Part shown: one piece after another, positions 48,901-60,343 of the stretch
Layout of the letters: every line of letters begins with the position of its first letter
Position numbering within the stretch: the first letter of the stretch is position 1
Source: Pelecanus crispus
Taxonomy: Eukaryota; Chordata; Aves; Pelecaniformes; Pelecanidae
Assembly: GCF_030463565.1 (NCBI RefSeq)
Contig: NC_134662.1
Span: 3,410,001-3,474,000 of the forward strand
Length of the DNA stretch: 64,000 nucleotides
Direction: 5' to 3'
Made by a program: the position numbers and the translations under genes
The notes under the pieces: model-generated
Database searches by the model: none
What the model saw: only the letters and a program-made list of their open reading frames with translations
What the model was told of the DNA's origin: nothing

Positions 48901-51260
48901 AGAACTGTTAAAAGAAAAAACATGTTGTGTGCCCAGGAAGTTTCTCTTCTGCAGAGACACATTTGCTAGTGAAAAAACCCCAAGGTGTTTTCTTTAAACA
49001 TGTCTATACTTTCCTGGCTTCTTGTGGCATGTGAGTGTTTGGATTTAGACGGAGGCAGCTTAAGATAAAAGGTGAAGAGGTCCAGCCCAATGGCCAAAAT
49101 TTGAGAAGGGCTCAAACAAAGGATGCAGGAACAGCAAGGTACACTTTACATTAGGAGTGCCTGCCCTTTCCTTCCAGCTCCTAAAGGCATGGAGGAATGG
49201 AGAAAATACAAGCTGGAGCTCTGAATTTCCACATCACCTAGGAGACAGCACTTGAGGCAGGAAATCCTCACAACAGCCCAGAAAAAAGAGGGGGGGGGGG
49301 GGGGGAGGATCTTTCAAGGATCCTTCAAAACAATCTGCCTTCCCTTACCTATTTGCTCCCCTGGCAGAAGAGCCAAAGGACTAGTTAAGACAGTCCTGAC
49401 AGAAAATATCCAAGCAACAAATAGTATCTCAAGAAGATACTATATTGTTGTTCAATCCTGTAATGTGATTATTTCTGGTCTGGAGCAAAAGGTTTTGCAG
49501 AGAAAATTGCTCCAAGACAGCCAGATTAACAGCTTAAGAGAAAGACACCCCCTCTGTGTAAAAGAGTACAATTTGCTATGAGCTTTCATCCCCTCTTGTT
49601 TACCAAGACCTTGCTGTTTACCTTTCATTGGATATCTGTTTTCCCAACCAATTTAAGATTAGGGTTTGTTTTTTTTTTTAATATTTTAACTTTGCAACAA
49701 AACCAAGAATTTACTAAGTTTTAAGGCTTGTGGATTTTATGACCGGAAGTTTTCTATAACAGTGGGTAGATTGGAAATGAACATCAAAGATTCCAGATAT
49801 CTTTCTGATCAAGAGCAGCTGCTCTTTCAGGATTAAAAAAAAAAAGAAAGAAGCCTTGTTGCCTATTACACAGAAAGATTGGGTTGTTTGCAAACCATTT
49901 CTTCCAATGCTTGAAAGCAAGCTAGTCAGAAAACAATGGAACATAGCCCTCCTTTTGCAATTAAGGTGAGGCCACTCATCAGCTCTAGAACCACACAATA
50001 TTCAATTGAGCTGATCAAGTTCAGTTGGGGCCTGGTTTTTAATCAAAGATATTAAGCTCTGCTGATTTGATCTGGCTTCTCCCTCTGCCCCCCAAGCACT
50101 CCTGCAGCATGCATCATGCACAGAGGTGGTTGTTTCTGTTACACTTTCATCTGGGTACCCCAGGGCTGGGACGAAATAAAAGGACTGAGCATCCCTAGCA
50201 TCTTGGGTTCATACCTACACCATCTGCTGCTCTTTCGTCTCCTTTTTTCCAAGTTCTTTATCTTCCCATTACCTTTAGTCTCTGAACACTGTATTAAGAC
50301 ATATAAATATTCCACAGAAATAAGCTTACGGCATGAGCAACCTGGCTTTGGGACATAAGTCTAGTGTCCTCGTGCTCTCTTGCTTACTTGAGAGAAAGAA
50401 ATGTGACACTTGGATAGAGGGTAGCTGAACACAGGATTAGAAGAGAATGGCTCAGTCATCAGTCTACCCATCTCCACTCCTACTCCAAGTAGCTACAACA
50501 CTGAGCCCTTCAAAAATTTTTTTAAGAGACAGTTTTATGAAGAAAGATTTTTTTTTTCCCCCTCCTGCTATCCTTAGTGAAAGGTTAATTCAGCAGTTAC
50601 AAATTCAGCATTTAGGAAAACCTAGTTTCAACTCAGTGTTCCACCCCACATCTTCCGCACAACCATGAGCTGTTACAGCCCCAGAACCTCTACAGAACAA
50701 GGGCCTTAGTACCTCCTACTTCACCAAGGTGTTGCAAGTGTCAGATATATTTAAGAGCATGAAGCCTTCAGATACTATGGAAACCAGGGCAAGAGAAAAA
50801 CCAAAAATAGACAGAAGACACAAGCTGTTGAAAACTCTTGCTGAGGAAGGCTGTGCTTGCTGCAGCTGATCCCAGAGTGGGATCCATTTAGAGCTCAAGC
50901 ATAAAATATCCTCTCTCCACTCTTTCCATAGCTTGTCATTTTTCTCTGCCACAGGGAAAGGAATATTCTTTCTCCTCCTTAGGCCTTTAATTTCCCCTCT
51001 ATTTAATAGGCCTCCTAATTACCACTTCTTTTGAATGATGCACATTCTAGCTTGCCCTTCCCATGACCTGGAGCAGACCGGTGTCTGACTGCTTCTGTAT
51101 AGCAGGGTTATTGGGAACGTATCATGAGAGTAAACACTACAGAGCACTCGCCTTCCGAAAGGGAAATCCAACAGCAACCTACAAAGAAGGGTGCCTGAAA
51201 CAAAGAGTTGAGGTGGCAGCCTGTGAAACACTACGCCTCTCCTTTTATAATGCAAACAGA
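45981..51260. other. Intergenic between CELF5 promoter and SUB1-like gene
   Basis: 5.3 kb. Apart from a G run at 49290-49305 nothing was recognised. Open frames up to 262 codons (46844-47632, plus) show no family similarity and lie in moderately GC-rich DNA. Confidence 0.6.
49290..49305. repeat. Poly(G) run
   Basis: Sixteen consecutive G on the plus strand, isolated. Confidence 0.9.
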
Positions 51261-51266
51261 TTTATT
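51261..51266 (-). terminator. Candidate poly(A) signal of the SUB1-like gene
   Basis: AATAAA on the minus strand (CACAATAAATCTGTTTGC), about 570 nt after the stop codon. The 3' UTR would be 51240-51832. Other signals cannot be excluded. Confidence 0.4.
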
Positions 51267-51327
51267 GTGCATATTCACCCTCTACAGACAAACCAGTTGC
51301 TGAAGTATAATAATCTCTTTCTTCACT

Positions 51328-51385
51328 CAAAAAAAACCCCAAAAACCAAACCCCAAACCAAAACCACCAAACAACCCTCCCCAAC
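51328..51385. repeat. A/C-rich simple sequence
   Basis: AAAAACCCCAAAAACCAAAC-like low-complexity tract on the plus strand, in the presumed 3' UTR of the SUB1-like gene (U/G-rich in its transcript). Confidence 0.8.
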
Positions 51386-51832
51386 ACAGAAAGTACTTGA
51401 AATAGCCAGAATGACATGTGGAAGAAACACAGGATGCCAACATGAGGTATACAAACCATCCTATTCAACAGTCAACCAGGTGGAAGGCAGCGACGGATGC
51501 AGAGCAGCTGAAGCACTGCACAAGGTAGACTGAAGCCGTCCACCCCGGAAAGCCAGGCTGGGGTCACATCCCTCACCAGCACAGACCTCAAGCCTGCTTG
51601 AGACCAGAGGTGCTGAAGTCTCACCTCGCAGCGCTGGCTCTAGTTCCAGGTGCTCATTACAAGCTCCTTCTTGAAAACAGAAGAGTCTCTGGTCTGTTCA
51701 GCATGACCACCACCTCAGTGAGGGAACCCCAGCAACGGGAGGGGAAGGTTCCAGATGAGAATCCTTGGCTTTACACTTGTCAGTGCACTTAAGGGAAAGG
51801 AAACAGATTGAAGGCATCCAAGATTCTTCATC

Positions 51833-51912
51833 TTATAACTTCTTGACTGCAGCATCTATCTCAGGAACTATCTCCTTCAGCTGGTTCCACTGTTCTGCAG
51901 ACAGGGCAATCC
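51833..51912 (-). CDS. SUB1-like coding exon 4 (last)
   Basis: 80 nt including TAA at 51833-51835, residues 102-127 ([18 protein letters not shown], then DAAVKKL). Acceptor TTTCCAG. This exon is too short to show up as a long open frame and was found by matching the SUB1 C terminus. Confidence 0.93.
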
Positions 51913-54660
51913 CTGGAAACAGCAGAAGGAGAGGTTTCAGAGGAGGCAAGGGGTAAGCATCAAGTGGCACACCAGACTGGCTCCCTCAGACTAGCTACAG
52001 AAGGGAAAGTTGGAATCCGAGGCAGAGGCACAGACCAGAAACAGAAGCAGCCTTCTAAGCACAGCAGTTGTGCCAGCACTTCAGCATGTATATCAAGTAG
52101 TACTCAGTGCTATCACAGAGGCACCATATGAAAATACAAGCTCAGATTGCCTTTCAGGAGTCCCACAGCCCCTCGTAGCCTATCCCCTAGCACCAATTCC
52201 CACCCAGACAAGCTGGGAAGACGTTCTAAGGGAACCTTACTCCACATAGCAGTTAGGACACCATCCTTTCAACTGCCCAAAGGAAATAATGCCAACTCTA
52301 GCTCTATTTAAAAAAAAAAAAAGTGCTGCTAACAAGAAATCACTAGTGTGGCTTAAACACTAGAGAAGAACTGGCTTCTTTTTAGATCCAGCAGAGATAA
52401 GGTCTTGATGTCCTGTCCCTCTCCTTTACAAAACAAACATGGTAGTGGAATTGCTGCGTGGGTTCCAGCCAGATGTTGTCAACTTGTTCCTTTTGGCTTT
52501 GTTAAGAGTCACATTAAAGAACTAGGGCCCAAGCTTTATTAAATTCTCTAGATAAAGATCAGGGGCCAAGAACTCTTGAGGAAAACAGCAGAAGCAGTAT
52601 TTAAATGAAAAAACATTTCTTTATGATCTCTGTTATGATCTCCGTTTTAACTGACAGATCTTCTGCCTTACATCATGGATGTATTTTTTCCAGCCTGGAA
52701 GGAGTCCACAATGCTCCTTTCCCTCTCTGCCCCTGACAGCACAGAAAAGCTTGAAGGCTTTGCTTCCTATTTTCATTACAGGATACGCAGTTCCCTCTGA
52801 GTAATTTAGACTTGTAACTTCTCTGAAGGGAATTAATTTCTGGAAGAAAAACCATGCTTAGTGGTTATGAAGCAAACCAAGCTGAAACAAATTCATCTGC
52901 CCTGACACAAAAATCTATGGCAAGGACCAAAAGGTTCCTCAAGAAACGCCACATTAACTGAATCTCTGCTGGGCATGACACACAGGATAGGTGAAAAGAG
53001 TCCAGGGCCCGTGAAATAGGAGGCAAGCTGGCACGTCACTGTTGAAGTCCCAAAGCAAAAGGCCTAAGTTGAGAGTGTTGACTCATCCATTGAAGAGCTC
53101 TGGAGAAAAATGTGTCTTCCCTTCTCCAGCTGCTTTTGCTTGCATCACCTACTCCGGTAGTGCTGCTGTGATGGGCCACCCAAGTCATGTCACTATATCA
53201 CATCGTCAGACGCCTTGCCGAAAGAACAAGCAACACCTAACACAGCAGCATCGAGTGTCTCGGTAGGGATCTAGAAGGGTCTTAACCTTCCCGTCCCCAA
53301 CCTAGACAGGGAAGGATGGATTTACTTCTGGGAGGCTCTCCCTACCAAGCACAGCTCCGCCATTACAGATTAGGGGCAAACATGCAAAGTGCCACCTTTT
53401 TGCCCTAGACATCACCAGTACCAAAACACAAGTTCGTCAGCTAGCAGTAGGACACAAGGAAGCAACATCAGAGCCAATGTTTTCAGCCTCCCCTCCTCCA
53501 CCTTGCAGCTCCGCCCCTGCCAACAGCCAGAGAAAGGCCTGGGGATCAGAGGTGGAACCAGAGTCCTGCACAGCAGCTTCCCGCACTGCTTCTCAGAGCA
53601 GTCCTGCCAAGCTCCAGCTCTCGCTGGAGGCTCGCGCTCACTCATTCTTTGTGCTTTTCTTCAGTTGTTACCACCCAGGCTGAGAAAGTGCTAAACTCTC
53701 CCCTGTGGTTTGCTCAGCTCCCCAGCCCCTCAGCGTGGCACGCACGGGTCTCCCTGCCACCGAGGGAGACGGGCTGAGCCGGAGCTGGAGAGCCGGCAGC
53801 CGAGGCAGAGGCGGCACAGGCACCGGCTGCCACCGAGGAAACGCGGTTATACCTTTCCTCCCCGGTTTCATGCTGCCCTCCTTGTCAGCGTAGAACTCCC
53901 TGATGTCCACGAGGGCCTTTCCCTTGAAGCAGGACACTCTGACGTAACGCATCTTCCCAATCTGCAGACACAGAGCCCGTGTTAAACCCAGCCCTGCAAC
54001 GAGCTGCTCCCCAGCTCCTAGGGCCCGTCGGGTCGCTCGATGTGCCAGGGGGCTAGCGAAGGAGCAGCAGGCACCCCAGGCAGCCAGCTCGGCTACAAGA
54101 ATGCTCTGTGACAAGTAGAGGAGGTAGAGGGGAGACCCGTGGAAAGAGGAAGGTGCGTTCCTAGAGCAGATCCCTGCCCTCCATACCTGGAACATGCCTT
54201 CCTCTTCACTGGCGTGTCCCAGAGGTTTTTCTGTCACCTTTGAAGGTTTGGCCTCTGTTTTCAGCCTTTTCTCTGACTTAGAAGACGTTTCTTTCCTTCT
54301 TTTCTAGAAGGAGACATCAGCAGTTTGAACAGCCCGGCCTGAGGAGCCGCAGGCCTTCTCCCAGGCCCAGCCCGAGCCCCTGCAGCTCCCCCCTCCCACG
54401 GGCCACGGGGGCAGCACCCGCTACCGGGCGCACTGCGGCTGCCTCTGCTGCCGGGAGCGGGGAGGGGGGGGCCCTGCCCCACGGGAAAGGCGTGCCACCA
54501 GCCCTCGGCACCCAGGCCCGACCGGGGAGCTCTGCCAGCGGCGCTCCCTTCCCCGGGGTGGGGGTGGTAGCGGTAGCGGTACCGGTAACTTCCCCTCCTC
54601 CTCCTCCTCAGGGCCGCTCTCCGAGCTGCTCGCCCCCGCCAACTCCTTGGCCTTAGGCAT
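51833..54660 (-). CDS. SUB1/PC4-like transcriptional coactivator p15 (4 coding exons)
   Basis: SUB1 (PC4, p15) is a nuclear single-stranded-DNA-binding coactivator of RNA polymerase II, active as a dimer (family knowledge). Four exons joined in frame give 127 residues, the length of human SUB1. Residues 1-65 are a Ser/Glu then Lys-rich regulatory tail ([38 protein letters not shown]); residues 66-127 are the DNA-binding beta-sheet domain ([38 protein letters not shown], ending IDAAVKKL). Differences from canonical SUB1 are spread through the domain (for example [17 protein letters not shown]), yet Lys/Arg and Trp positions of the domain are kept and all exons are open, so it is not a processed pseudogene. 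Exon 1 has an unclear donor. It is probably a second SUB1 locus rather than the orthologue of human SUB1, because NCLN and CELF5 flank it. Confidence 0.88.
51913..53852 (-). other. SUB1-like intron 3
   Basis: 1.9 kb with nothing recognised except an A tract near 52310. Introns 1 (54304-54582) and 2 (53962-54186) are under 300 bp. Confidence 0.8.
53853..53961 (-). CDS. SUB1-like coding exon 3
   Basis: 109 nt, residues 66-101 plus one base. Core of the single-stranded-DNA-binding domain: [27 protein letters not shown]. Acceptor TCTGCAG, donor GTATAA. Confidence 0.93.
54187..54303 (-). CDS. SUB1-like coding exon 2
   Basis: 117 nt, 39 codons, residues 27-65. Lys-rich segment ([15 protein letters not shown]) followed by an acidic patch ending EEEGMFQ. 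Acceptor TTCTAG, donor GTATGG. Confidence 0.85.
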
Positions 54661-55340
54661 CCTACGGGAAGAGCCGCGCGTCGCTGCCGGCCGGCCCAGG
54701 AGCAGAGGGGAAGCGGGGGAAATGGCGGGGCGGGGGCCGGGCTCCGCTCTCGGCGCCGCTCGTACCGGCTGCAGCAGCAGCAGCCAGCCCGCCGCCTTCT
54801 CAAAGAGCCAGGCCCCGCCCCCCCCCGCGCCGCTCCCCCAATCCCGCGGCTCCCTGCGCTGCCCCCCCGTGCCAGCGCCCCCCACATCCAGCCAATCGCT
54901 GCGCCGCACGCTGGCGTGCCCCGCCTCCTCCGCCGGGGCCGCGCGGACCGCGCCGAGCCCTGAGGGCGCCGGGCCCTGAGGGCGCCGGGCCGGGCCCCGG
55001 GGGGCGGCCGGGATGGCGGCCCCGGCCTGGGCCGCGTTTATCAGAGCCCTGAAGCGCGCAGGGAGCCCGGAGGGCCCGCAGCCGCCGGCCGCCCGGCCCG
55101 GGGCGGGCAGCAGGAGGTGCTCCGGCCGCCTCGGAAGCAGCCCGGCGGCGGGCTGGGCTGCCCCGGCCGGGCCCCCGTCAGGGGACGCAGCAGCCAGGCG
55201 GTCCCGGGGCTTGGCGGGTTCCCCCGCGGCTCCCGGGCCGCCGCAGCAGCAGGCCCGGCCTCCTCCAGGCAGCCCAGCGCCCCGGGCGGGCAGGGCCTGC
55301 GCCCAGGCTCACTGTGCCCATCCTGAGAGCAGCTGAGGGG
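54320..55340. promoter_or_regulatory. CpG-island promoter of the SUB1-like gene
   Basis: About 1 kb with dense CpG spanning intron 1, exon 1 and 680 bp upstream of the start codon. GGGGCGGGG/CCGCCC-type Sp motifs are frequent; no TATA box is evident. The island reaches far upstream, so divergent transcription toward the plus strand is possible. Confidence 0.75.
54583..54660 (-). CDS. SUB1-like coding exon 1
   Basis: 78 nt, residues 1-26. ATG with A at -3, in the CpG island. The preferred donor is TTACCG|GTACCG, giving GKLP then KRRK, which aligns with canonical KKLKRKK. An alternative donor at GGGGAA|GTTACC (exon end 54590) with an acceptor five bases inside exon 2 also keeps the frame, giving 123 residues. 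Both donors are weak. Confidence 0.65.
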
Positions 55341-58300
55341 CAGCTGAAGCTCGAAAGGTCTCAAGGAGAACCCCTCGGTACCCGCCATGACGGGGCGGCG
55401 GAATGAGCTACGGGCTCCATCCTTCCCCACCCTACAGCTGCGACCGCTGTGGTTTGTAAGACTGGGACTGACTCATGCTCAGGGAACAGACCTCTTGCAA
55501 CGTTTATAATTCGAATAAATAGTTTATAAGTGTTCAAAAAGTCATTTGGTAATGAGAGAGGCACAACAAAGTACCACCAGCATTCGCTGGTGTTGGCTTC
55601 TCAGGCAGCCAGCTTTTCACAGTATTGAAGCTGGCTTGCGTAGAAACTTGAATTGCTTCACATCAGCACAAACCCTTCAAATAAATGGGAATTTGCTCAC
55701 CTCAAGGTGCTGGAATCTTGCTCAGGGTCTGTATTTTGTGTCACACTATTTTACTTTTGACTATATAGAAGGGATGACATAAGCTCTTAACACATGCATT
55801 TTCTCCCTGTTTGCGGGGGGGTCTATTCCTTCACAAATAATGCAAGGAGATTCTGGCTTTTTGAGCTTCCAGCAGCAAATAGTTCTCCAACAAATCTGTT
55901 CATTAAACCTGCTCACTCGGTTTATTTTTCCAAGGGAAAAAGGGACAAACAAATAAGGAAATGAAAAATGTTAAAATACTTAAATATTATTACATTTATA
56001 GTCAGAAAAATATGTAAATCAACTGCATTGAATTTTCTATTAGCTTTTAAATATTCACCTCGATATACATTTGTTCTTTAGGACACACAAGAGATAAATA
56101 ATTGAGTTAACATTGCTAGATAAATCAACTCTTTTTCCTGAGCTGCAAATATTCCAGGTTATAACCTTGAAGTTGCTATCCAATAACTACAAATGGAAAC
56201 GAAACAGATCAAAGTGAGCAAGCAGGAGCCCACTCTTGAGTACCCAGAGGCCCAATTTACCGAGACATACAGTAGCACCCCCATCATTTCAGGTCAGTAA
56301 GTCAAGACTGAATGGCTCTTAAATTTAAAACCCAGCTTGCCCACAAGCTGCAGGAGACACTCGGTATTTTGGCTTGTGCTATGAACAACATGACAGCGCG
56401 TGATTTAAAACAAAGAAACCAACCCCCTCTCCCCAAAACCAAGCCCCCACAACAATTTTGGGTATCGGTGGTTTTAAACGTCTAAATAGCTTGTGGTGAC
56501 TCCTCCAGCCGCAGAGCGGGGTACCTAGTTCCATTTTGGCTTCAGGGTCTTTCCTCTTAGCACTGAGTACAAGGGTGGAGTTCACATTGCACAGTAGTAC
56601 TTATTTTATAGCAATGCACCAACCTCTCTTATTTGGGAGATCAACTACAATAGTCCAAACTACTCGCATACAATCCCCATTAGTGCCTGTGGGGATGGGC
56701 GTGGACAGAAGGAATGAACAGCTTCAGTGCTTAAATCCTGTTGGAAAACCAGATTTTTGTGAGCTGCAGACTTTGACAACACCACGACAACAGGTAAAGT
56801 CAAACAGATAGCAAAGAAAATTGTTTTATGGCTAGAAGCATCAACTGCTAGCCACTTGTGTCTATGTGGACAATGCTTTCCATGCTTCTTCCTTCCAGGC
56901 CAGGCGAACGCCTGATAAAAAGGATAGGTAAACAGAGGGGCAACAAGAATCAGCTACACAGAGCTCTTCTGCAATGTTGTGGAGAACTTTTATTTTACCA
57001 GAACAGCTGTTGGATTTTTGCCTTTGTGTGTCGTCTTGGTGACAGAATTGATCAGATATGCTGCGGTACAGATCAGCACCATTTTTCTTGGTTTTTTTTC
57101 AAAACCTAGCAGAATAGCAGGGTCTATTTACAAGCTTCTCTGTCAACTTCCCAAAGGAAACAGCAATGCGGGAACTAACTTCACTCCCAGGCTGGGCGCT
57201 CTGTTCCAGCTATGAGAAAGTTGGAATTTGACTCTCTCAGATTTGAGTATCTAATGTTTCAGTGCACACATGCTTTGATCAAAAGCATAAACCCTTCTCT
57301 GCAGTAGAAACTACTTTCTATGGCAGCCAGCTAGAGATACACAAAATGCATCCAAACAGATGAGAGGACGAATTACCCTTGTGTGGGAGAGCGCGATGCC
57401 CTATCCCAACTGCCCTTCACGTTATGAGCTCTCCTCATTTCCCTCTATCCACCTTTCTTTTAGACAGCTGCCACTGGCTTCCGGCACGGCATCAGGAGGG
57501 TTAGCAGTTTATTGTTGAGACCACAAGGAGCTAAAGCATTTGCTTTAATTCTACAACCTTGACAGGGACGTGGAAGTTTTTGACTCTGAACTTTGAGCTT
57601 CTCATCTGGAAGACGGAAGGCTGACAGTCTCCACTGCAAGGGAGAATGCTCCAGGCCTGTTCTGTTCCCTCTTGCCCACTACTTACAAATTTTATATGCA
57701 TCAAGTCAAGCTGCAGCAGGACTGCTAATAATTTTGGTTTTCCTATTTTTCTCAGTGAAGTAATGGAGTTTCGTTATTAAGTAATCTGCTGGATTGGAGG
57801 GAACACCCCCCTCCAAGCGTAACACACTAGAAACGTATCATGCAGCTGGAGGCCTCTGAACTACTTCCCGATATTCAGAACCTACAGAGAAGTTCTTCAG
57901 ATAGCCACTGTACCAGGCATATTCTGAACCTACGCAGTCCAGAGCATGCACCTTCCCATGGCACAACATATACAGTCTCTAAGGACAGAGCATAAAAGCC
58001 AGTGGAAAACAATCAAGGTTCCTCTTCCAGCCACTCCAGCAATTTCTGAAGTCGTCATAAGTTCATTTGGCAGAGGAGTGTCACAAACACTTCATGCATG
58101 CGGAGAGACGTATTTTAAATAAGCACTCCAAAAGATCAGAAAAAGGCAAGTTTCCCTGTAGGGCTGATATTTCAGGAGTGCTTGGTACCATGCCCACCTG
58201 CTGATATTACAGTGAACCACTGACATCAGCACGCTCTGCTGGAAAAGAAAAGGCCCTTTAAAGAGCAAGTTGCTACACGTTTAAAGTAGCGGAAAGCACA

Positions 58301-60283
58301 CATCACAGGGTAAGGGCGCTCCAAGAATGCGACTACAGCGAAACACACAAAGATGGATGGAAATCTGTGCTTTGGTCCCCATCCAAAGGACAAGGACAGT
58401 GACTGGCCACAACCACCCCTTTTCTAACAAGTGCGCGCACAGCAGCGGGCAGACAAGGATGCACAGCTTGAATTTTCCTTGCATACAAAAAAAGCGTACA
58501 CCTTCACTCAAACCCACAAGAGCTTTTCAGCCTCTGTAAAAGATGCTGTTTTAAATACAAGTAGTCATTTAAAAAAAAAAAAAAGGTAGTCACTGTGGCC
58601 TGTGAAGAGACCTCGTGCATAGAACAAATTACAGAAAGGACTCAAACATTGCTGAGTGGCAGGACAGTAGTATTCAATCAGGACATCTTCCAGAACTACA
58701 ACTAGCCTAGGACTTGTAGTCAGTATCTTGATATATTTTCCAGAACTTGAGGGTAAACAAAGTGCAACACTGCCCAGAAAGGGCATTCATCTCTCACCAG
58801 AAAGTGGTGACAAGTATCCTGCTTACCTTGGATGGTGTGGAATTCAGGAAAGATTTAAACTTAAGATGATGACAATGCTTGAGCAACTGGTTACCTGGCC
58901 CTCCTGGTCTTTGCATAGCACGGGCAACTACATAGCGCTCTCCATCCAGAAGCATCAGCAAACTAAAGATAAGGCTTGCTCAAGGATAAAAAGTAACAGA
59001 GAGCGTGTGTTCCAAGATACACTCTCTTAGGTACAGTTCTAGAAACAGCCATGTTTAAAATGACATTCATAAAACTCTTTTTTTTGTTTGTTTGTTTTTG
59101 TTTTGCTTTTTAATGGCTAAGTGACCTGCCTCCCTTCACACTGGGGGCAGCACGTGAAAGGACAGCAACAAGCACTTTGGGAACTTGCTCATGCGTGCAG
59201 GCCAGGAACAGTGTTTCCAGAAATAATAGAGCTGAAAAATGTCAAATGAGACCCTGAGATGCAGGTGAACATGGGTAAACACCCCAAAATCCAGAACCCG
59301 TCTGGAAATGAAAACTGAGGAATGAAGATTGAAGGGGTTACAGACCAGAGCTCAGCAGGGAGCTGGGCTGCTCTTGCTATTAATATAACCAGCTCGTTTA
59401 AGGACATGGAGCGGCACGGAACACAATCCTGCAGCAGCTGGAACTGTAGAACACCCCTTAAAAACCAAGCAAGAGTTTAGCACAGAGCAGTGGCAGCTGT
59501 GAACTGTTCAAGGACCATAAACTTCAAGAGAAATCAAGTACACAGCAAAATGCATCCTCCAATAGAGACGGGAGAGAACCTGTCCTGGTAAGAACCCTAA
59601 CGCAAGGAACCCGTTTTAACAATCTTTCCTCATTCTGTCAATAACAGTCAAGACCGTTTACAGTGCACCTCCTAAAAGGGAATGAGTTATTGCACAGTCT
59701 AAACAAAATGCAAGAAGATGCTTGCTGCAGACACCGCTTGCTCAGCACACCTTCCTAAAGCCAGGCAGTGAACTTAAGGAAGAGGTGCCATAAGAAAACA
59801 TGCTAATAGTATTCTCTTTAATTTGCATGTGCACTTTTTTTTCCTTTTAAACAACTGCTCTGAGTCCTTGTTTGCTGGGCAGAGATAACATGTCACTCTA
59901 CTCCGTAGTTTCAGTTTCCAAGTTGGCTGTATGGCACATGTGTCCGTGAAGGTGCTGGACTTGGTTTTACTCTCAGAGAAGCTGCTCAGAATCAGCCGTT
60001 CAGTGTTTAAACAACCCGCAGGAACCACTGAAGTCTCTGAGCCTCTCCCTCACCAAAAAGCAAAGGAAAACAGACATGGTGCAAGTCAGGGGAAGAAAGT
60101 GAAGAAAAGCACTTAAAAGGTGCACAAGAGTTAAAATTTCGTTTTCTTTCTGCCTTCCTCCTCTCTCTAGAGTAGCAAAGAGGAGACAGAGAAAGAGAAA
60201 CAGCAGGATTCAATGGAAGGCAGAAGGTTCCTGATGGGCTCACCGATGGCTCAGTACTGCTGTATGGGTGATGACTCGTTGCT
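55341..60283 (-). other. NCLN 3' UTR and spacer to the SUB1-like promoter
   Basis: 4.9 kb without a recognised gene. The part next to the NCLN stop is presumed 3' UTR. Minus-strand AATAAA occurs at 57508-57513, 56988-56993 and 55921-55926, so the UTR could be 2.8 to 4.4 kb. A T/G-rich tract lies at 59079-59110. No mobile element was recognised. Confidence 0.55.
56988..56993 (-). terminator. Candidate poly(A) signal of NCLN
   Basis: AATAAA (GGTAAAATAAAAGTTCTCC) on the minus strand, followed within 30-60 nt by U/G-rich sequence (TGTGTAGC, TTCTTGTTG) like a downstream element. The alternative at 57508-57513 is nearer to the stop but lacks a clear downstream U/G stretch. Confidence 0.4.
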
Positions 60284-60343
60284 TCACTGCTGCTTGGTTT
60301 TAAGGGACAATCTCTGTATCATCTTGTAAAGGAGACCAAAGTG
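60284..60343 (-). CDS. NCLN: NCLN last coding exon
   Basis: 60 nt, 19 residues plus TGA (60284-60286): [19 protein letters not shown], the cytosolic tail. Acceptor CTTCCAG. Confidence 0.94.
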   Translation of the reverse strand, partial: HFGLLYKMIQRLSLKTKQQ

